From Bacteroidota bacterium (GTDB lineage: Bacteria; Bacteroidota; Bacteroidia; Bacteroidales; F082): DNA of 32,103 nucleotides. The translations under genes and the position numbers were made by a program. Under the pieces are notes generated by a model. That model made no database searches. It was not told the DNA's origin and saw only the letters and a program-made list of their open reading frames with translations. Positions 15,922-23,714 of the stretch are shown here, piece after piece; position 1 is the first letter of the stretch; every line of letters starts with the position of its first letter. Where the stretch lies: positions 1-32,103 of the forward strand of contig JAHIUX010000048.1 in NCBI GenBank assembly GCA_018816765.1, in the 5' to 3' direction.

Positions 15922-16449
15922 TTAGAGTTGCTTTAAATATTTTTGCTTTAGCTGTATAAATTCAGCCTGATTAATAATCTCATCATCAAACAGCTCCTTT
16001 AGTTTTTTAAGATTTTCAATAGCTTTGGCTTTTTCAATTTCAATATAAACCACATGGTTTTCGACATATTGTTGATGAGAAATTATACTATCAGTGCGTC
16101 TTAAAAGTTGTTCATTTGTTCGATTTAATTGAATTAAAGAATCTTGCATCATTTGATGCTGCATTAACAAATGTTCATCTGTTGAATCAACCATCGCAAT
16201 AAGAGAATCTATAAGCACAGCAGAGCGAATGGGGTCAAAATCTTGTTTCATGAGTTTTTCTTTGAAGGCTAAATAAGTAACACTATAATTATCAACTAAT
16301 TTTTGAAGCGAATCGTTTTTATAAGACAAGACCTTTAATGTGTCTGTTAATCTTTCAATTTCTATGTTTTTTTTATTGGCTAGGAATTGAGAATAACCAG
16401 ATATTGAAATAAAAGTTAATGCTATGAATAAAAGAGGTATCTTTTTCAT
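15922..16449 (-). CDS. Exported coiled-coil protein with C-terminal SHOCT-like motif
   Basis: A 175-residue protein with a signal peptide (about 1-20, SISGYSQ). Residues about 27-145 form long, charged, heptad-rich helices. The C-terminal 145-172 (NLKKLKELFDDEIINQAEFIQLK) fits the SHOCT pattern of a short helix pair common at bacterial protein ends, where it aids assembly; an exported SHOCT is less usual. Function unknown. It follows the barrel remnant at 16464-16568 and may belong to the transcript of the ABC/DUF3299 genes upstream. Confidence 0.72.
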   Translation of the reverse strand: MKKIPLLFIALTFISISGYSQFLANKKNIEIERLTDTLKVLSYKNDSLQKLVDNYSVTYLAFKEKLMKQDFDPIRSAVLIDSLIAMVDSTDEHLLMQHQMMQDSLIQLNRTNEQLLRRTDSIISHQQYVENHVVYIEIEKAKAIENLKKLKELFDDEIINQAEFIQLKQKYLKQL

Positions 16450-16463
16450 TTTAAAGCTACTGT

Positions 16464-16568
16464 TTAGTAAATAAATTTGTTTTGTTTTGTGTAGTTTTTT
16501 GTTAAATATTGAGGCGTATAAATGACTACTCCTATTTCAAAACCAACCTCAGGGTTACTTTTCTCCAT
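16464..16568 (-). pseudogene. 3' remnant of a paralogue of the barrel gene at 19252-20034
   Basis: A 34-codon open stretch from an ATG at 16568 to TAA at 16464. Its part VGFEIGVVIYTPQYLTKN matches the last residues of the barrel gene 19252-20034 (AGFEIGLVIYTPQYLTKD). At DNA level 16498-16551 and 19286-19339 agree at 50 of 54 positions, and the two copies end at a stop codon in the same frame. No other part of the gene is present here, so it is a truncated copy. It begins 1 bp after the stop of the DUF3299 gene and is in the same orientation. Confidence 0.8.
16498..16551 (-). repeat. Direct repeat, left copy (flanks the ABC/DUF3299 cassette)
   Basis: A 54-bp stretch agreeing at 50 of 54 positions with 19286-19339 in the same orientation. 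The pair brackets the DUF3299, permease and ATPase genes. Confidence 0.85.
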
Positions 16569-16569
16569 T

Positions 16570-17223
16570 TTAATTATACTTTTCTATTGACTTGGGCCTC
16601 ATTGAGTATCCCAGTCGTATTTCTGATTTACCGTCTACTAAAAAAAGCTCCTTGGTTAAACTTTCTGTTCGTAACGTACCTTCAACCCACACTGGCGTAA
16701 AAAGAGAACTGGTTTCATAGCCCTTATCAAATTTTATATAAACAATTTGATTTTGCGGCGGTGGCGGTGTATGTATACAAGCTCCTACCCAAGGCACCAA
16801 AAGAAATTCTACTCCTTTTTTCCCATCAAAGTCAAGCGGCAATAAATAACCTATCATTCTAATATACAATCCATTTAATGAATCAACAACAGCTTCCGCC
16901 CTCTCTCTCCGAAGCTCCGTAATGGCTTCGCGCTTGGCAAGCAAGCCCTCAATGTCAACTCCTTCAGCGGTGAGTTTTTTCTCTATTTCTTCAATTTTTT
17001 TCAGAGTTTCATTGCCCACACTGCCAAATTTTCTTTCTTTAAGCATCCGCATTCTCTCTACATAACTTAAATCAATAATTTGGTCCTTCGTCAATTTTTC
17101 AAAAGGATCATCAAATTTAACTTCATCCGAAACTAGATTATGCCATTGAATTACTTCAACCTTCTGGGCAAATATGCTGGTAAAAACGGTTATAAACAGA
17201 AAAGTGAAAATAATATTGCGCAT
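16570..17223 (-). CDS. Secreted DUF3299 protein (Zrg-cluster type)
   Basis: A 217-residue exported protein with a signal peptide (about 1-20, FTSIFAQ). A helical, charged section at about 45-115 is followed by the DUF3299 core. The core has IRMIGYLLPLDFDGKKGVE at 121-139, then FLLVPWVGACIHTPPPPQN at 140-158, and QIVYIKF. The Cys149-x-His151-PPPP motif is the family hallmark and could bind a metal; the family function is not established. It is preceded 30 bp upstream by the ABC permease gene and its ATPase. DUF3299 proteins sit beside an ABC exporter-like pair in the zinc-regulated zrg operon of Vibrio cholerae, as I recall. A role in metal or envelope homeostasis is inferred from that context. 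Confidence 0.87.
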   Translation of the reverse strand: MRNIIFTFLFITVFTSIFAQKVEVIQWHNLVSDEVKFDDPFEKLTKDQIIDLSYVERMRMLKERKFGSVGNETLKKIEEIEKKLTAEGVDIEGLLAKREAITELRRERAEAVVDSLNGLYIRMIGYLLPLDFDGKKGVEFLLVPWVGACIHTPPPPQNQIVYIKFDKGYETSSLFTPVWVEGTLRTESLTKELFLVDGKSEIRLGYSMRPKSIEKYN

Positions 17224-17253
17224 ATTTTTTTAGTTTTTTTGTATGAATGCAAG

Positions 17254-18513
17254 TTACATTTTAACTGTCATTCCATCCAAAAGTGAGTATTTATATATTT
17301 TATAACCAGGAATTATCCCAATTAATATTCCCAAAATTATTACCGTTCCGATAATATAAATTTCCTGTAATGATATCCCTGAGGGGTTTAAATAAATACC
17401 GTACTGTGTTTCGAGTATTGGTTTTGCTATTTGCAACAGGAGAAAAACAAAAGCTATACCCAGTGCAATTCCCGACAAGGTAATTACGATAGATTCGCTG
17501 GAAATTAAACCGAATATTTTAAACGGACTGGCACCAACCGAACGTAGGATTGCCATTTCGCGCCGTCTTTCGTTTATGCCGGTGAGCAATGCCACAAGCA
17601 TCCCAATTAATCCGGCTAAGGCAACAAAACCGGAGACAATCAGCAGTGCTGTTTCAATCTTTCCCATCATGTTCCAAAGTCGTTGTAAGGTAATCCCCGG
17701 CATAACTGCAGTCAGGGGCTCACTCTTGTTCTGATTGATCAGGCGTTGTACTGTTAATACGTCTGTTCTGCTTTTTAATCCCACCAAAAAAGCAGTAATG
17801 TTTTCGGGTTCAAGATGAAGGTGTTCTACTTCTTCGGCCGAAAAGTGCATGTGTTTGTCGGGCATTCCATCTACCCAATCGATATGAATGGCTTCAATTC
17901 CTTCTAAACTTACATGAATGGTTTGATCGACAGGAGTGCCGGTCCGCTGCAGAATTCCTGAAACATGAAAGGGTTTATCGGCGTGGTCATGAAAAGCAAT
18001 TTCACCCGAACCGTGGTTGATTACAATTTCATCGCCAATTTTATATTCATGAGAAGCTGCAACATCTGCTCCCAAAACGGCATCAAAAGTTTCATGAAAT
18101 GCTTTTCCCGCCTGAAATTGCAAATGCTGTTTATTGGCAAACTGATAATGTGTAAAATAGTCATCGTTCGTACCAATTACGCTAAATCCTTCATGCGAAT
18201 CGCCCATTGAAATCGGAATCGTCCAGTCTATTAATTCATTGGCAGCTATATCTTCGTAGCTATGCCAACTGATATTGTTGGAAGCCATTCCGATATGAAA
18301 TACAGTTGACAAAAGAAGTTGCTCGTCGCCGGTGCGTGCGCCAACAACCAAATCGGTGCCCGAAATTGTATTGGTGAAACTATTTTCAAGACCAATCCTT
18401 ATCCGTTCAACACCCAATAAAAGAGTGATACTAATAGCGATAGAAAATATGGTGAGCGCCACCGTAAACTTACGGTTCAGCAGACTTTTTAACGCGAGCT
18501 TTAAGATAAACAT
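17254..18513 (-). CDS. MacB/FtsX-type ABC transporter permease with a His-rich extracytoplasmic loop
   Basis: A 419-residue inner-membrane protein with the FtsX/MacB topology. One helix (about 16-36) is followed by a large extracytoplasmic domain (about 40-280), then three helices (about 288-312, 338-362, 385-405). The motifs GTDLVVGARTG near residue 52 and INERRREMAILRSVGASP after helix 2 are typical of the family, the latter being the coupling region to the ATPase. Residues 167-233 hold ten histidines, including FHDHADKPFH (174-183) and HMHFSAEEVEHLHL (221-234). Such a loop is unusual for MacB relatives and suggests metal binding. The first 13 bp overlap the 3' end of the ATPase gene, a sign of tight co-translation. 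Together they form one ABC unit; the substrate is unknown. Confidence 0.9.
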   Translation of the reverse strand: MFILKLALKSLLNRKFTVALTIFSIAISITLLLGVERIRIGLENSFTNTISGTDLVVGARTGDEQLLLSTVFHIGMASNNISWHSYEDIAANELIDWTIPISMGDSHEGFSVIGTNDDYFTHYQFANKQHLQFQAGKAFHETFDAVLGADVAASHEYKIGDEIVINHGSGEIAFHDHADKPFHVSGILQRTGTPVDQTIHVSLEGIEAIHIDWVDGMPDKHMHFSAEEVEHLHLEPENITAFLVGLKSRTDVLTVQRLINQNKSEPLTAVMPGITLQRLWNMMGKIETALLIVSGFVALAGLIGMLVALLTGINERRREMAILRSVGASPFKIFGLISSESIVITLSGIALGIAFVFLLLQIAKPILETQYGIYLNPSGISLQEIYIIGTVIILGILIGIIPGYKIYKYSLLDGMTVKM

Positions 18514-19244
18514 TCCAAAGCCTCCTTTTTTGTTTTCTCAGTAACCGGTATGTTTTCAGTAAAATCATGAATGGAAATGCTTTGTTGGAATTTTTGATGG
18601 ATGCGATTGTCGTGACTTACATACAACAAAGTGCTGTTGTTTTTTTTGCACTCCTCTAGAAGCAGGTCGAGGAAGCGCATGGAATTGTTTTCATCGAGTG
18701 CTGAAGTTGGTTCATCGGCCAGTATAATTTCGGGCGAACCAATTAATGCCCGGGCTGCTGCAACGCGTTGCTGTTGCCCAACACTGAGTTCAGTAACTTT
18801 TTTTTCGTGTATCTCTTTTTGCTGAAGACCTAATTCGGACAGTAAACGGATTGCTTCATCCTTTGCACTTACTCCTTTTGCTATAATTTTATTCTTTTTG
18901 ACTTCAGAAAAATGAATGGGAATAAGTACATTTTCGATAACCGAAAGATAGGGGATGAGATTAAACATCTGGAAAATAACACCCATATGATTTGCCCTGA
19001 TGGCATCGCGTTTTGAAGATGACACATCAAGCAAATTTTCGCCTAATATTTTCATCTCCCCACTGCTAAGGGGCAAAACACCGGAAATTAAATTCAGAAA
19101 AGTAGTCTTTCCACTTCCGCTGTCGCCTTTAATCAAAAGATGTTCACCTTTCAAAACTTCAAGTTCTGGAATTATAATAAAAGGAACCTTTGATTTGTCC
19201 CAATTAAACTGTAAGTCCTGAATTTGTATGATTGAATTATTCAA
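18501..19244 (-). CDS. ABC transporter ATP-binding protein (LolD/MacB group)
   Basis: A 247-residue cytoplasmic ATPase with all expected motifs. Walker A is GDSGSGKTT (40-48), the Q-loop is at Gln92 (VIFQMFNLIPYL, typical for the LolD/MacB/FtsE group), the signature is LSVGQQQR (153-160), Walker B is IILADEPTS with the catalytic Glu178, and His211 is the switch. It overlaps the permease gene by 13 bp and begins 7 bp after the barrel gene 19252-20034, so barrel, ATPase, permease and DUF3299 are almost certainly one transcript. It powers the permease, probably for mechanotransmission or export rather than classical import, since no binding protein is seen nearby. The substrate cannot be assigned from this subunit. 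Confidence 0.95.
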   Translation of the reverse strand: MNNSIIQIQDLQFNWDKSKVPFIIIPELEVLKGEHLLIKGDSGSGKTTFLNLISGVLPLSSGEMKILGENLLDVSSSKRDAIRANHMGVIFQMFNLIPYLSVIENVLIPIHFSEVKKNKIIAKGVSAKDEAIRLLSELGLQQKEIHEKKVTELSVGQQQRVAAARALIGSPEIILADEPTSALDENNSMRFLDLLLEECKKNNSTLLYVSHDNRIHQKFQQSISIHDFTENIPVTEKTKKEALECLS

Positions 19245-19251
19245 GATGAAT

Positions 19252-20034
19252 TTAGTATTGAATGGTATTATTTTTTATAAAATCCTTTGTTAAATATTGA
19301 GGCGTATAAATAACTAGTCCTATTTCAAAACCAGCCCCACTTGTGCCATCCAAACCTGCTCCATAGGTAATGGCCGGAATAATAAAATCATTAGGTTCCC
19401 AACGCAAGCCAACTTTGTATTCCGGCTTTGAGCTTACTTCGCCTTTCGTGCCGTATAATTCACCCACAATAGATATTTTGGGGATAATTTTAGAAATTGC
19501 CAAACGCGTAGACCAAGTAAAACCAAAAGCTGTTTCTTTATTGTTACCATAATCAAAGTCAACCATTGCTCCAGGCATAATATCCCACGAAAACATGTTA
19601 TTGAGGAACGGAATTGTAATAGGAACTGCTGTCCATATGTTTTTATGCAATTCGGTAAATTCTGTTTTATTATAATAGCCTGGCGATTGACCAAAGCCTA
19701 AAAACACCCCTCCGCCACCAGTGTTTGCTTTATTTTTCCAAAACATATACTTTCCGTAAACAGTGGTTGTAAAATATTGTGGACTTTGTTCATCTCTATA
19801 ATCCCGGTACAAATTACCTTGGGCAAAAAACTCAAACCGGTCTATTAAGGCAAAAGACATCAACAATGTTGAGTTTCTTTGACCAGATGTAGGGCAAAAA
19901 GTGCCAGTACCTTTAGGCATCGTCAGGTAATTGTCGGAGTTGAATTGTTGCGAAATACCATCAAATGTTATCGCCAAAAGAAGGATGGTAATCCATGTTC
20001 TTCTCTTATTTTTACTTAAAAAGTGTTTATGCAT
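19252..20034 (-). CDS. Outer-membrane barrel protein linked to the ABC/DUF3299 cassette
   Basis: A 260-residue exported protein. A basic N-terminus is followed by a hydrophobic signal (about 14-28, ITILLLAITFDGISQQ). The rest has alternating strands with aromatic residues (FEFFAQGNLYRD, FTTTVYGKYMFW, WDIMPGAMVDFDYG, FTWSTRLAISKIIPKISIVGEL, YKVGLRWEPNDF, GFEIGLVIYTPQYL). This resembles the putative transporter barrels of Bacteroidota. Its stop lies only 7 bp before the ATPase start. A near-identical copy of its 3' end occurs at 16464-16568 after the DUF3299 gene, hinting that a second barrel gene once stood there. Substrate unknown; by context it could pass the cassette's substrate across the outer membrane. 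Confidence 0.78.
   Translation of the reverse strand: MHKHFLSKNKRRTWITILLLAITFDGISQQFNSDNYLTMPKGTGTFCPTSGQRNSTLLMSFALIDRFEFFAQGNLYRDYRDEQSPQYFTTTVYGKYMFWKNKANTGGGGVFLGFGQSPGYYNKTEFTELHKNIWTAVPITIPFLNNMFSWDIMPGAMVDFDYGNNKETAFGFTWSTRLAISKIIPKISIVGELYGTKGEVSSKPEYKVGLRWEPNDFIIPAITYGAGLDGTSGAGFEIGLVIYTPQYLTKDFIKNNTIQY
19286..19339 (-). repeat. Direct repeat, right copy (inside the barrel gene)
   Basis: Partner of 16498-16551 (50 of 54 positions identical). It codes for the terminal strands of the barrel, so this copy is the intact source or counterpart of the remnant. Confidence 0.85.
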
Positions 20035-20082
20035 AGAGATAAATTTAATATGTAATGATAAAATTAATACATAATTATAAAA

Positions 20083-21255
20083 TTAAAACCAAGAGGTTCC
20101 AAAAACAATGTAAAATGCAAAATCCTTGGCGTTACCCCAAGCAAAATCAACGCCCATGTGTGTTCCAAGCGTCTTAGCTATTTCATATCGAAAACCTGTT
20201 CCCACATTATAGGCCCAATCAATATCATTAAAATTACTGGTTGATTGAAATGCTTTACCCAAACCGGTAAATGCAAGTATAGAATAACGTTTGTAAATAT
20301 TATACCTCCATTCGGTTTCTGCCACTAAAGTATTATTGCTTTGATATCGCATTGCTGGTATACCACGTAAAGAAACAAAAGGGTAAGCATAAAAAGGCGC
20401 ATCGCCGAGCAAGTAACTCCCTTGAAATCGATAGCTTGAGAACAAGCGCGATACTACCGGCACATAACCCAAAAACTTAGTGTTAATTACACCATAGTCA
20501 TCACTCGACCCTAACCATTGGGCGCTGTAATTACATGATACCTCAGCATTTATTCCCTTGGTAGGGGTGAAAACATTATCCCTGTTATCATAAACAACCA
20601 TGGGTTTAATGGTACTTATAACTGAATTAACATTAAGCTGTTTTATTAACAAATTTATTAAGGGCCGACCGGGAAGGGTATCCAACGTAATATCGCTTTG
20701 AAAATAGGAATAGGAGGCGCCAAGGTAAAAGTTTGATTTGGCAAGTCGCACTTGTGCTTGTTGAAAAACAAGCCACGAATTAAGGTTAATGGTAATAGGG
20801 TTCTTGCTTAGCAACTCACTATTATTCCCATAATAATTAATTTTAACACTGGGTTTAATTAGTGCCGTTAGTGTGCGTACTCTATTTTCGCCAAAGGTGT
20901 GCGCATGAAAAGCCCCAGCTGCCCAAGTACCATTTTCGGTTATGAGTCCAACACCTCCTGTAATATCTGGCGGAACATAAGAATTGTATTGCTTTTTGCG
21001 ATTGTGAAAATAAATTAAGGCTGCTCCTCCACCATAGCCAACAGCCGGTTCCGTAATTAAAATGGGTATAGGTAACAGACCTTTGTGTTCCAATAAAAAG
21101 GAACTCATGTCAAAGGCATTATCATCCGGGTGGCGAAACGATATTTTCTTTTTTTCTTTCTTCACCTGCGATGTGTCATTTTGAGCCCTAGCTGAATATA
21201 TCCCAAATGCATAAAAGAATAGAATTACTAATAAAGTGTTTTTAAAGATTCTCAT
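20083..21255 (-). CDS. BamA/TamA-like (Omp85 surface antigen) outer-membrane protein
   Basis: A 390-residue exported protein with a signal peptide (about 1-24, YSARAQ) and a short charged linker. The barrel follows from about residue 50 and begins with LPIPILITEPAVGYGGGAALIYF, typical of short Omp85-like proteins of Bacteroidota. The segment VSLRGIPAMRYQSNNTLVAE (about 292-311) corresponds to the conserved L6 loop, where canonical BamA has VRGF/Y. The next segment ETEWRYNIYKRYSILAF is also characteristic, and the chain ends with Phe (GTSWF), as barrel substrates do. There are no POTRA domains, so it is a barrel-only member and may not insert other proteins. It lies 48 bp upstream of the cassette's barrel gene on the same strand. 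Confidence 0.85.
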   Translation of the reverse strand: MRIFKNTLLVILFFYAFGIYSARAQNDTSQVKKEKKKISFRHPDDNAFDMSSFLLEHKGLLPIPILITEPAVGYGGGAALIYFHNRKKQYNSYVPPDITGGVGLITENGTWAAGAFHAHTFGENRVRTLTALIKPSVKINYYGNNSELLSKNPITINLNSWLVFQQAQVRLAKSNFYLGASYSYFQSDITLDTLPGRPLINLLIKQLNVNSVISTIKPMVVYDNRDNVFTPTKGINAEVSCNYSAQWLGSSDDYGVINTKFLGYVPVVSRLFSSYRFQGSYLLGDAPFYAYPFVSLRGIPAMRYQSNNTLVAETEWRYNIYKRYSILAFTGLGKAFQSTSNFNDIDWAYNVGTGFRYEIAKTLGTHMGVDFAWGNAKDFAFYIVFGTSWF

Positions 21256-21265
21256 CTGTTTTTTA

Positions 21266-21361
21266 TTATAAGGTTACCCCATGTAAATAATTCTTGCCTT
21301 TCCAACCAAATCTATAAGTAAAACCAACTATAAACTGTTCCCTGCTTCCCAGAAATTTCAT
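21266..21361 (-). pseudogene. Possible 3' remnant of another barrel gene
   Basis: In the 180-bp gap between two outer-membrane genes, the minus strand reads MKFLGSREQFIVGFTYRFGW then KGKNYLHGVTL and stop (ATG at 21361). The frame stays open upstream for about 20 more codons. QFIVGFTYRFGW has the alternating pattern of a terminal barrel strand. It is too short to be a barrel, so a decayed gene end, like the ones at 16464-16568 and 5491-5577, is the best reading. It could also be chance. Confidence 0.4.
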
Positions 21362-21435
21362 TTGCTCCCCCTGAATTTTATAAATAGATAGCTTTTTTTG
21401 GTTTAAAACTTTAATAAATCGTATTTACATTTTTT

Positions 21436-22719
21436 CTAAAATAAATATTTAGCCATGAGCTGAAGTCTTTTTCCAACTCCTGATTTTCCATCTCCATTTT
21501 CGCGATACAATGTCATAAATTCAATGCCTGTATTTACATTTTTTATAGGCGACCATATTAAATTAATATGACCTGAACCTCCCATTTTGATTTTATCAGC
21601 ATCTCGATGCTCCGAAGGATTCAACCCAAACCAGCTGGTGTTGATATTAGCTACTAAAACAGGCGAAATGTTTAGAGCAACACCTGTTCCAAGATTCCAT
21701 GCAGGCATGGTTTCTAACTTTTCATCAGGAGTCAGAATTGCTGAAGCTGATGTTCCAACAGCAGCTACAATATTACTTCCCCAGCCATCGCCGTATGAGG
21801 CCATCCAGCGGAAATAGTGCTTTTTTTGTCCAAAATACTCACGTCCACTGAAGCTTGCTCCCCAGCCAAATGCCGTAGCATCAGGCCCCGAAGATTGCCC
21901 ATCCCAACGTAGTTGAAAAGCCGATGCGCCAAGAAACAAACGGCCACCCGAAGCGGTAGTTCTTGTTATTCTACCCGCAAGCAAAGGCAGCTTCATGCTG
22001 GCTTGTCCATCAAAATTATTTCCATCAATATCAGGAAACTCAAGCATTTCAAGGCCTAGCGCATAGTTCATTTTATCTGATATTTTATCTTCAAAACGAA
22101 CTTGAGCACGTCTTGTGCCGGTTAAAGCATCACCCGCAGCAAAATCAATGGTTGATGGAACTGCATATAAATCAGATTGTGTGCCCCATGTGCGGCCAAT
22201 TAATAAACGCCCCAATACGCCATAAAAATGTCTTAATCGAGGTGCTTGGTTGAAGGGCCCTCTATCCAGATTGTAAAAATCCAATTCAAAAAACACACGC
22301 ACCGGCATGCCTGTTTCAGTGATGTTTCTAACATCAATATTAAAGCGCGATTCTCGGGCATGCATGTTCATATAGCCGCTTTGGGGAGACCGCCCATCTC
22401 CATCTACCTGAACATTTTGGATTTCGTATTGAAAGCGATCATAGCCGCCATCAAAATCCTGTATGTAATCTAATCTGGCATAACCACCAATGGCCATACG
22501 TGCTTTAGAACCAAACAATGGCCAGGAATTTGGAAAGGTGGCATCAATTAAATCCTGACCAGTCCAATCGATCATATTGTCCCTAAAATCACTAATTCGA
22601 TTTTCTTTTGTGGGCTGCGTGTTTAACGTATCTCCAGAGTCCCAGTTTTGGGCTTTTAATTGTATTGTTAATGCAAAAAATATTATAATTAATACTACTA
22701 AGCGATCTACATGCTTCAT
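21436..22719 (-). CDS. DcaP-like trimeric porin
   Basis: Exported porin of 427 residues. The longest open frame starts further upstream at 22854, but that would overlap the preceding gene and add a cysteine-rich, non-secretory extension. The ATG at 22719 gives a proper signal peptide (MKHVDRLVVLIIIFFALTI ... LKAQ) and a 47-bp gap to the upstream gene. The body begins WPLFGSKARMAIGGYARLDYIQDFD, then RESRFNIDVR, FELDFYN, LLIGRTWGTQSDLYAVPSTIDF and RRAQVRFEDKI, and ends LQLMAKYLF. This is the layout of DcaP-type porins, which admit small anionic or dicarboxylate-like solutes in other bacteria; the substrate here is unknown. Confidence 0.85.
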   Translation of the reverse strand: MKHVDRLVVLIIIFFALTIQLKAQNWDSGDTLNTQPTKENRISDFRDNMIDWTGQDLIDATFPNSWPLFGSKARMAIGGYARLDYIQDFDGGYDRFQYEIQNVQVDGDGRSPQSGYMNMHARESRFNIDVRNITETGMPVRVFFELDFYNLDRGPFNQAPRLRHFYGVLGRLLIGRTWGTQSDLYAVPSTIDFAAGDALTGTRRAQVRFEDKISDKMNYALGLEMLEFPDIDGNNFDGQASMKLPLLAGRITRTTASGGRLFLGASAFQLRWDGQSSGPDATAFGWGASFSGREYFGQKKHYFRWMASYGDGWGSNIVAAVGTSASAILTPDEKLETMPAWNLGTGVALNISPVLVANINTSWFGLNPSEHRDADKIKMGGSGHINLIWSPIKNVNTGIEFMTLYRENGDGKSGVGKRLQLMAKYLF

Positions 22720-22766
22720 TTCATAAGAATTTATTATATATACTAATCTGATTGAATTAATTGATG

Positions 22767-23687
22767 CTACCAAGGTAAAGCAACAACAGGAGAAACAGTA
22801 AAACGTATTTGATGCTGTGGACCAAATGCATCTGGTGATGCCACATAATACCAATATTGAAGCTGAAACTTCATCGGCAATTTACCAAAACGGACCACTT
22901 TGACTGCACCACCACCAACTGGTAGGGTAAATTTATTTCCTTTTTCCGCTTTGTGGTTATAGGAATATGTTGGCCCCCCAGCAATCTGCCAACCATTTTT
23001 TAAACTAATATTATAGAAATATTGGCCGGAAGTTATACTTGCAGATTCACCTGCTTTTGAGGCAGCAAATACATCGTTACCCATTATAGAAACTCTACCA
23101 GCAGTAGGATCATCGTACTTATTAACACTCCACCCATGAGATACCAATAGTCCAACTACACCCCATTTAAAGATTTGTCCAACGGCAATTTCAGGACCTA
23201 ATAGGGTATAAGGAGAACGTAAGTCCTCATTACTTGCCGTACGGAAACTACCAAACACACCAAGTACTCCAACTGTTTTTGATGGAAATGATTTTCCTAC
23301 CGCAACATCGGCGCTGATATTCCCTAAGTTGACTCCCTGATTTTCAAACCCATTCACCCCAAATGTTGGTTGCGTAAAATAGAGGGGGATATTGGGTCTT
23401 ACGAAAAGATTTACCGTCTTATTTAATGGTACCGGAAGGACAGGTTGAAAACCCATACTAAAGCTGTTTTGGCTTCCTGCTTCAGGCAAATCTCCCTGAT
23501 AATTTATATAATCGAAATTGAAGTTCAAGGTACCCAAAACGGTGTTGGGGTCCGCTAATTCTTTCGCTATTTCGTCTGCTGACTTTTTATCGCCCTTAGT
23601 CTGATTATCTTCTTGCGCACTAATCAATGTAGTTGTAAATATCATTAATGCAATAATACAAGTTTTAATTCTAATTACTTTTTTCAT
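22767..23687 (-). CDS. Outer-membrane transporter-like barrel ('neuromedin U'-annotated type)
   Basis: A 306-residue exported protein. The signal ends near residue 24 (TTLISAQ), followed by a charged helix with the SADEIAKELADPNTVLGTL segment that commonly opens this family. A barrel follows: FNFDYINYQGDLP, FSMGFQPVLPVPL, VNLFVRPNIPLYF, VAVGKSFPSKT, and the final strands FQLQYWYYVASPDAFGPQ then IRFTVSPVVALPW. Databases often label such proteins neuromedin U by historical accident; they resemble phenol-degradation MetA-type or general transporter barrels. No substrate can be named. It lies 27 bp after the gene at 23715 and 47 bp before the DcaP-like porin gene, within one directional run of outer-membrane genes. 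Confidence 0.78.
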   Translation of the reverse strand: MKKVIRIKTCIIALMIFTTTLISAQEDNQTKGDKKSADEIAKELADPNTVLGTLNFNFDYINYQGDLPEAGSQNSFSMGFQPVLPVPLNKTVNLFVRPNIPLYFTQPTFGVNGFENQGVNLGNISADVAVGKSFPSKTVGVLGVFGSFRTASNEDLRSPYTLLGPEIAVGQIFKWGVVGLLVSHGWSVNKYDDPTAGRVSIMGNDVFAASKAGESASITSGQYFYNISLKNGWQIAGGPTYSYNHKAEKGNKFTLPVGGGAVKVVRFGKLPMKFQLQYWYYVASPDAFGPQHQIRFTVSPVVALPW

Positions 23688-23714
23688 GGTAAAAGTTTTT
23701 TGTTTTTTTTGTTA

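Noticed and set aside
22720-22854. 45-codon N-terminal extension of the DcaP-like porin
   Set aside because: It overlaps the upstream gene's 3' end and would bury the signal peptide; the ATG at 22719 gives a normal signal sequence.
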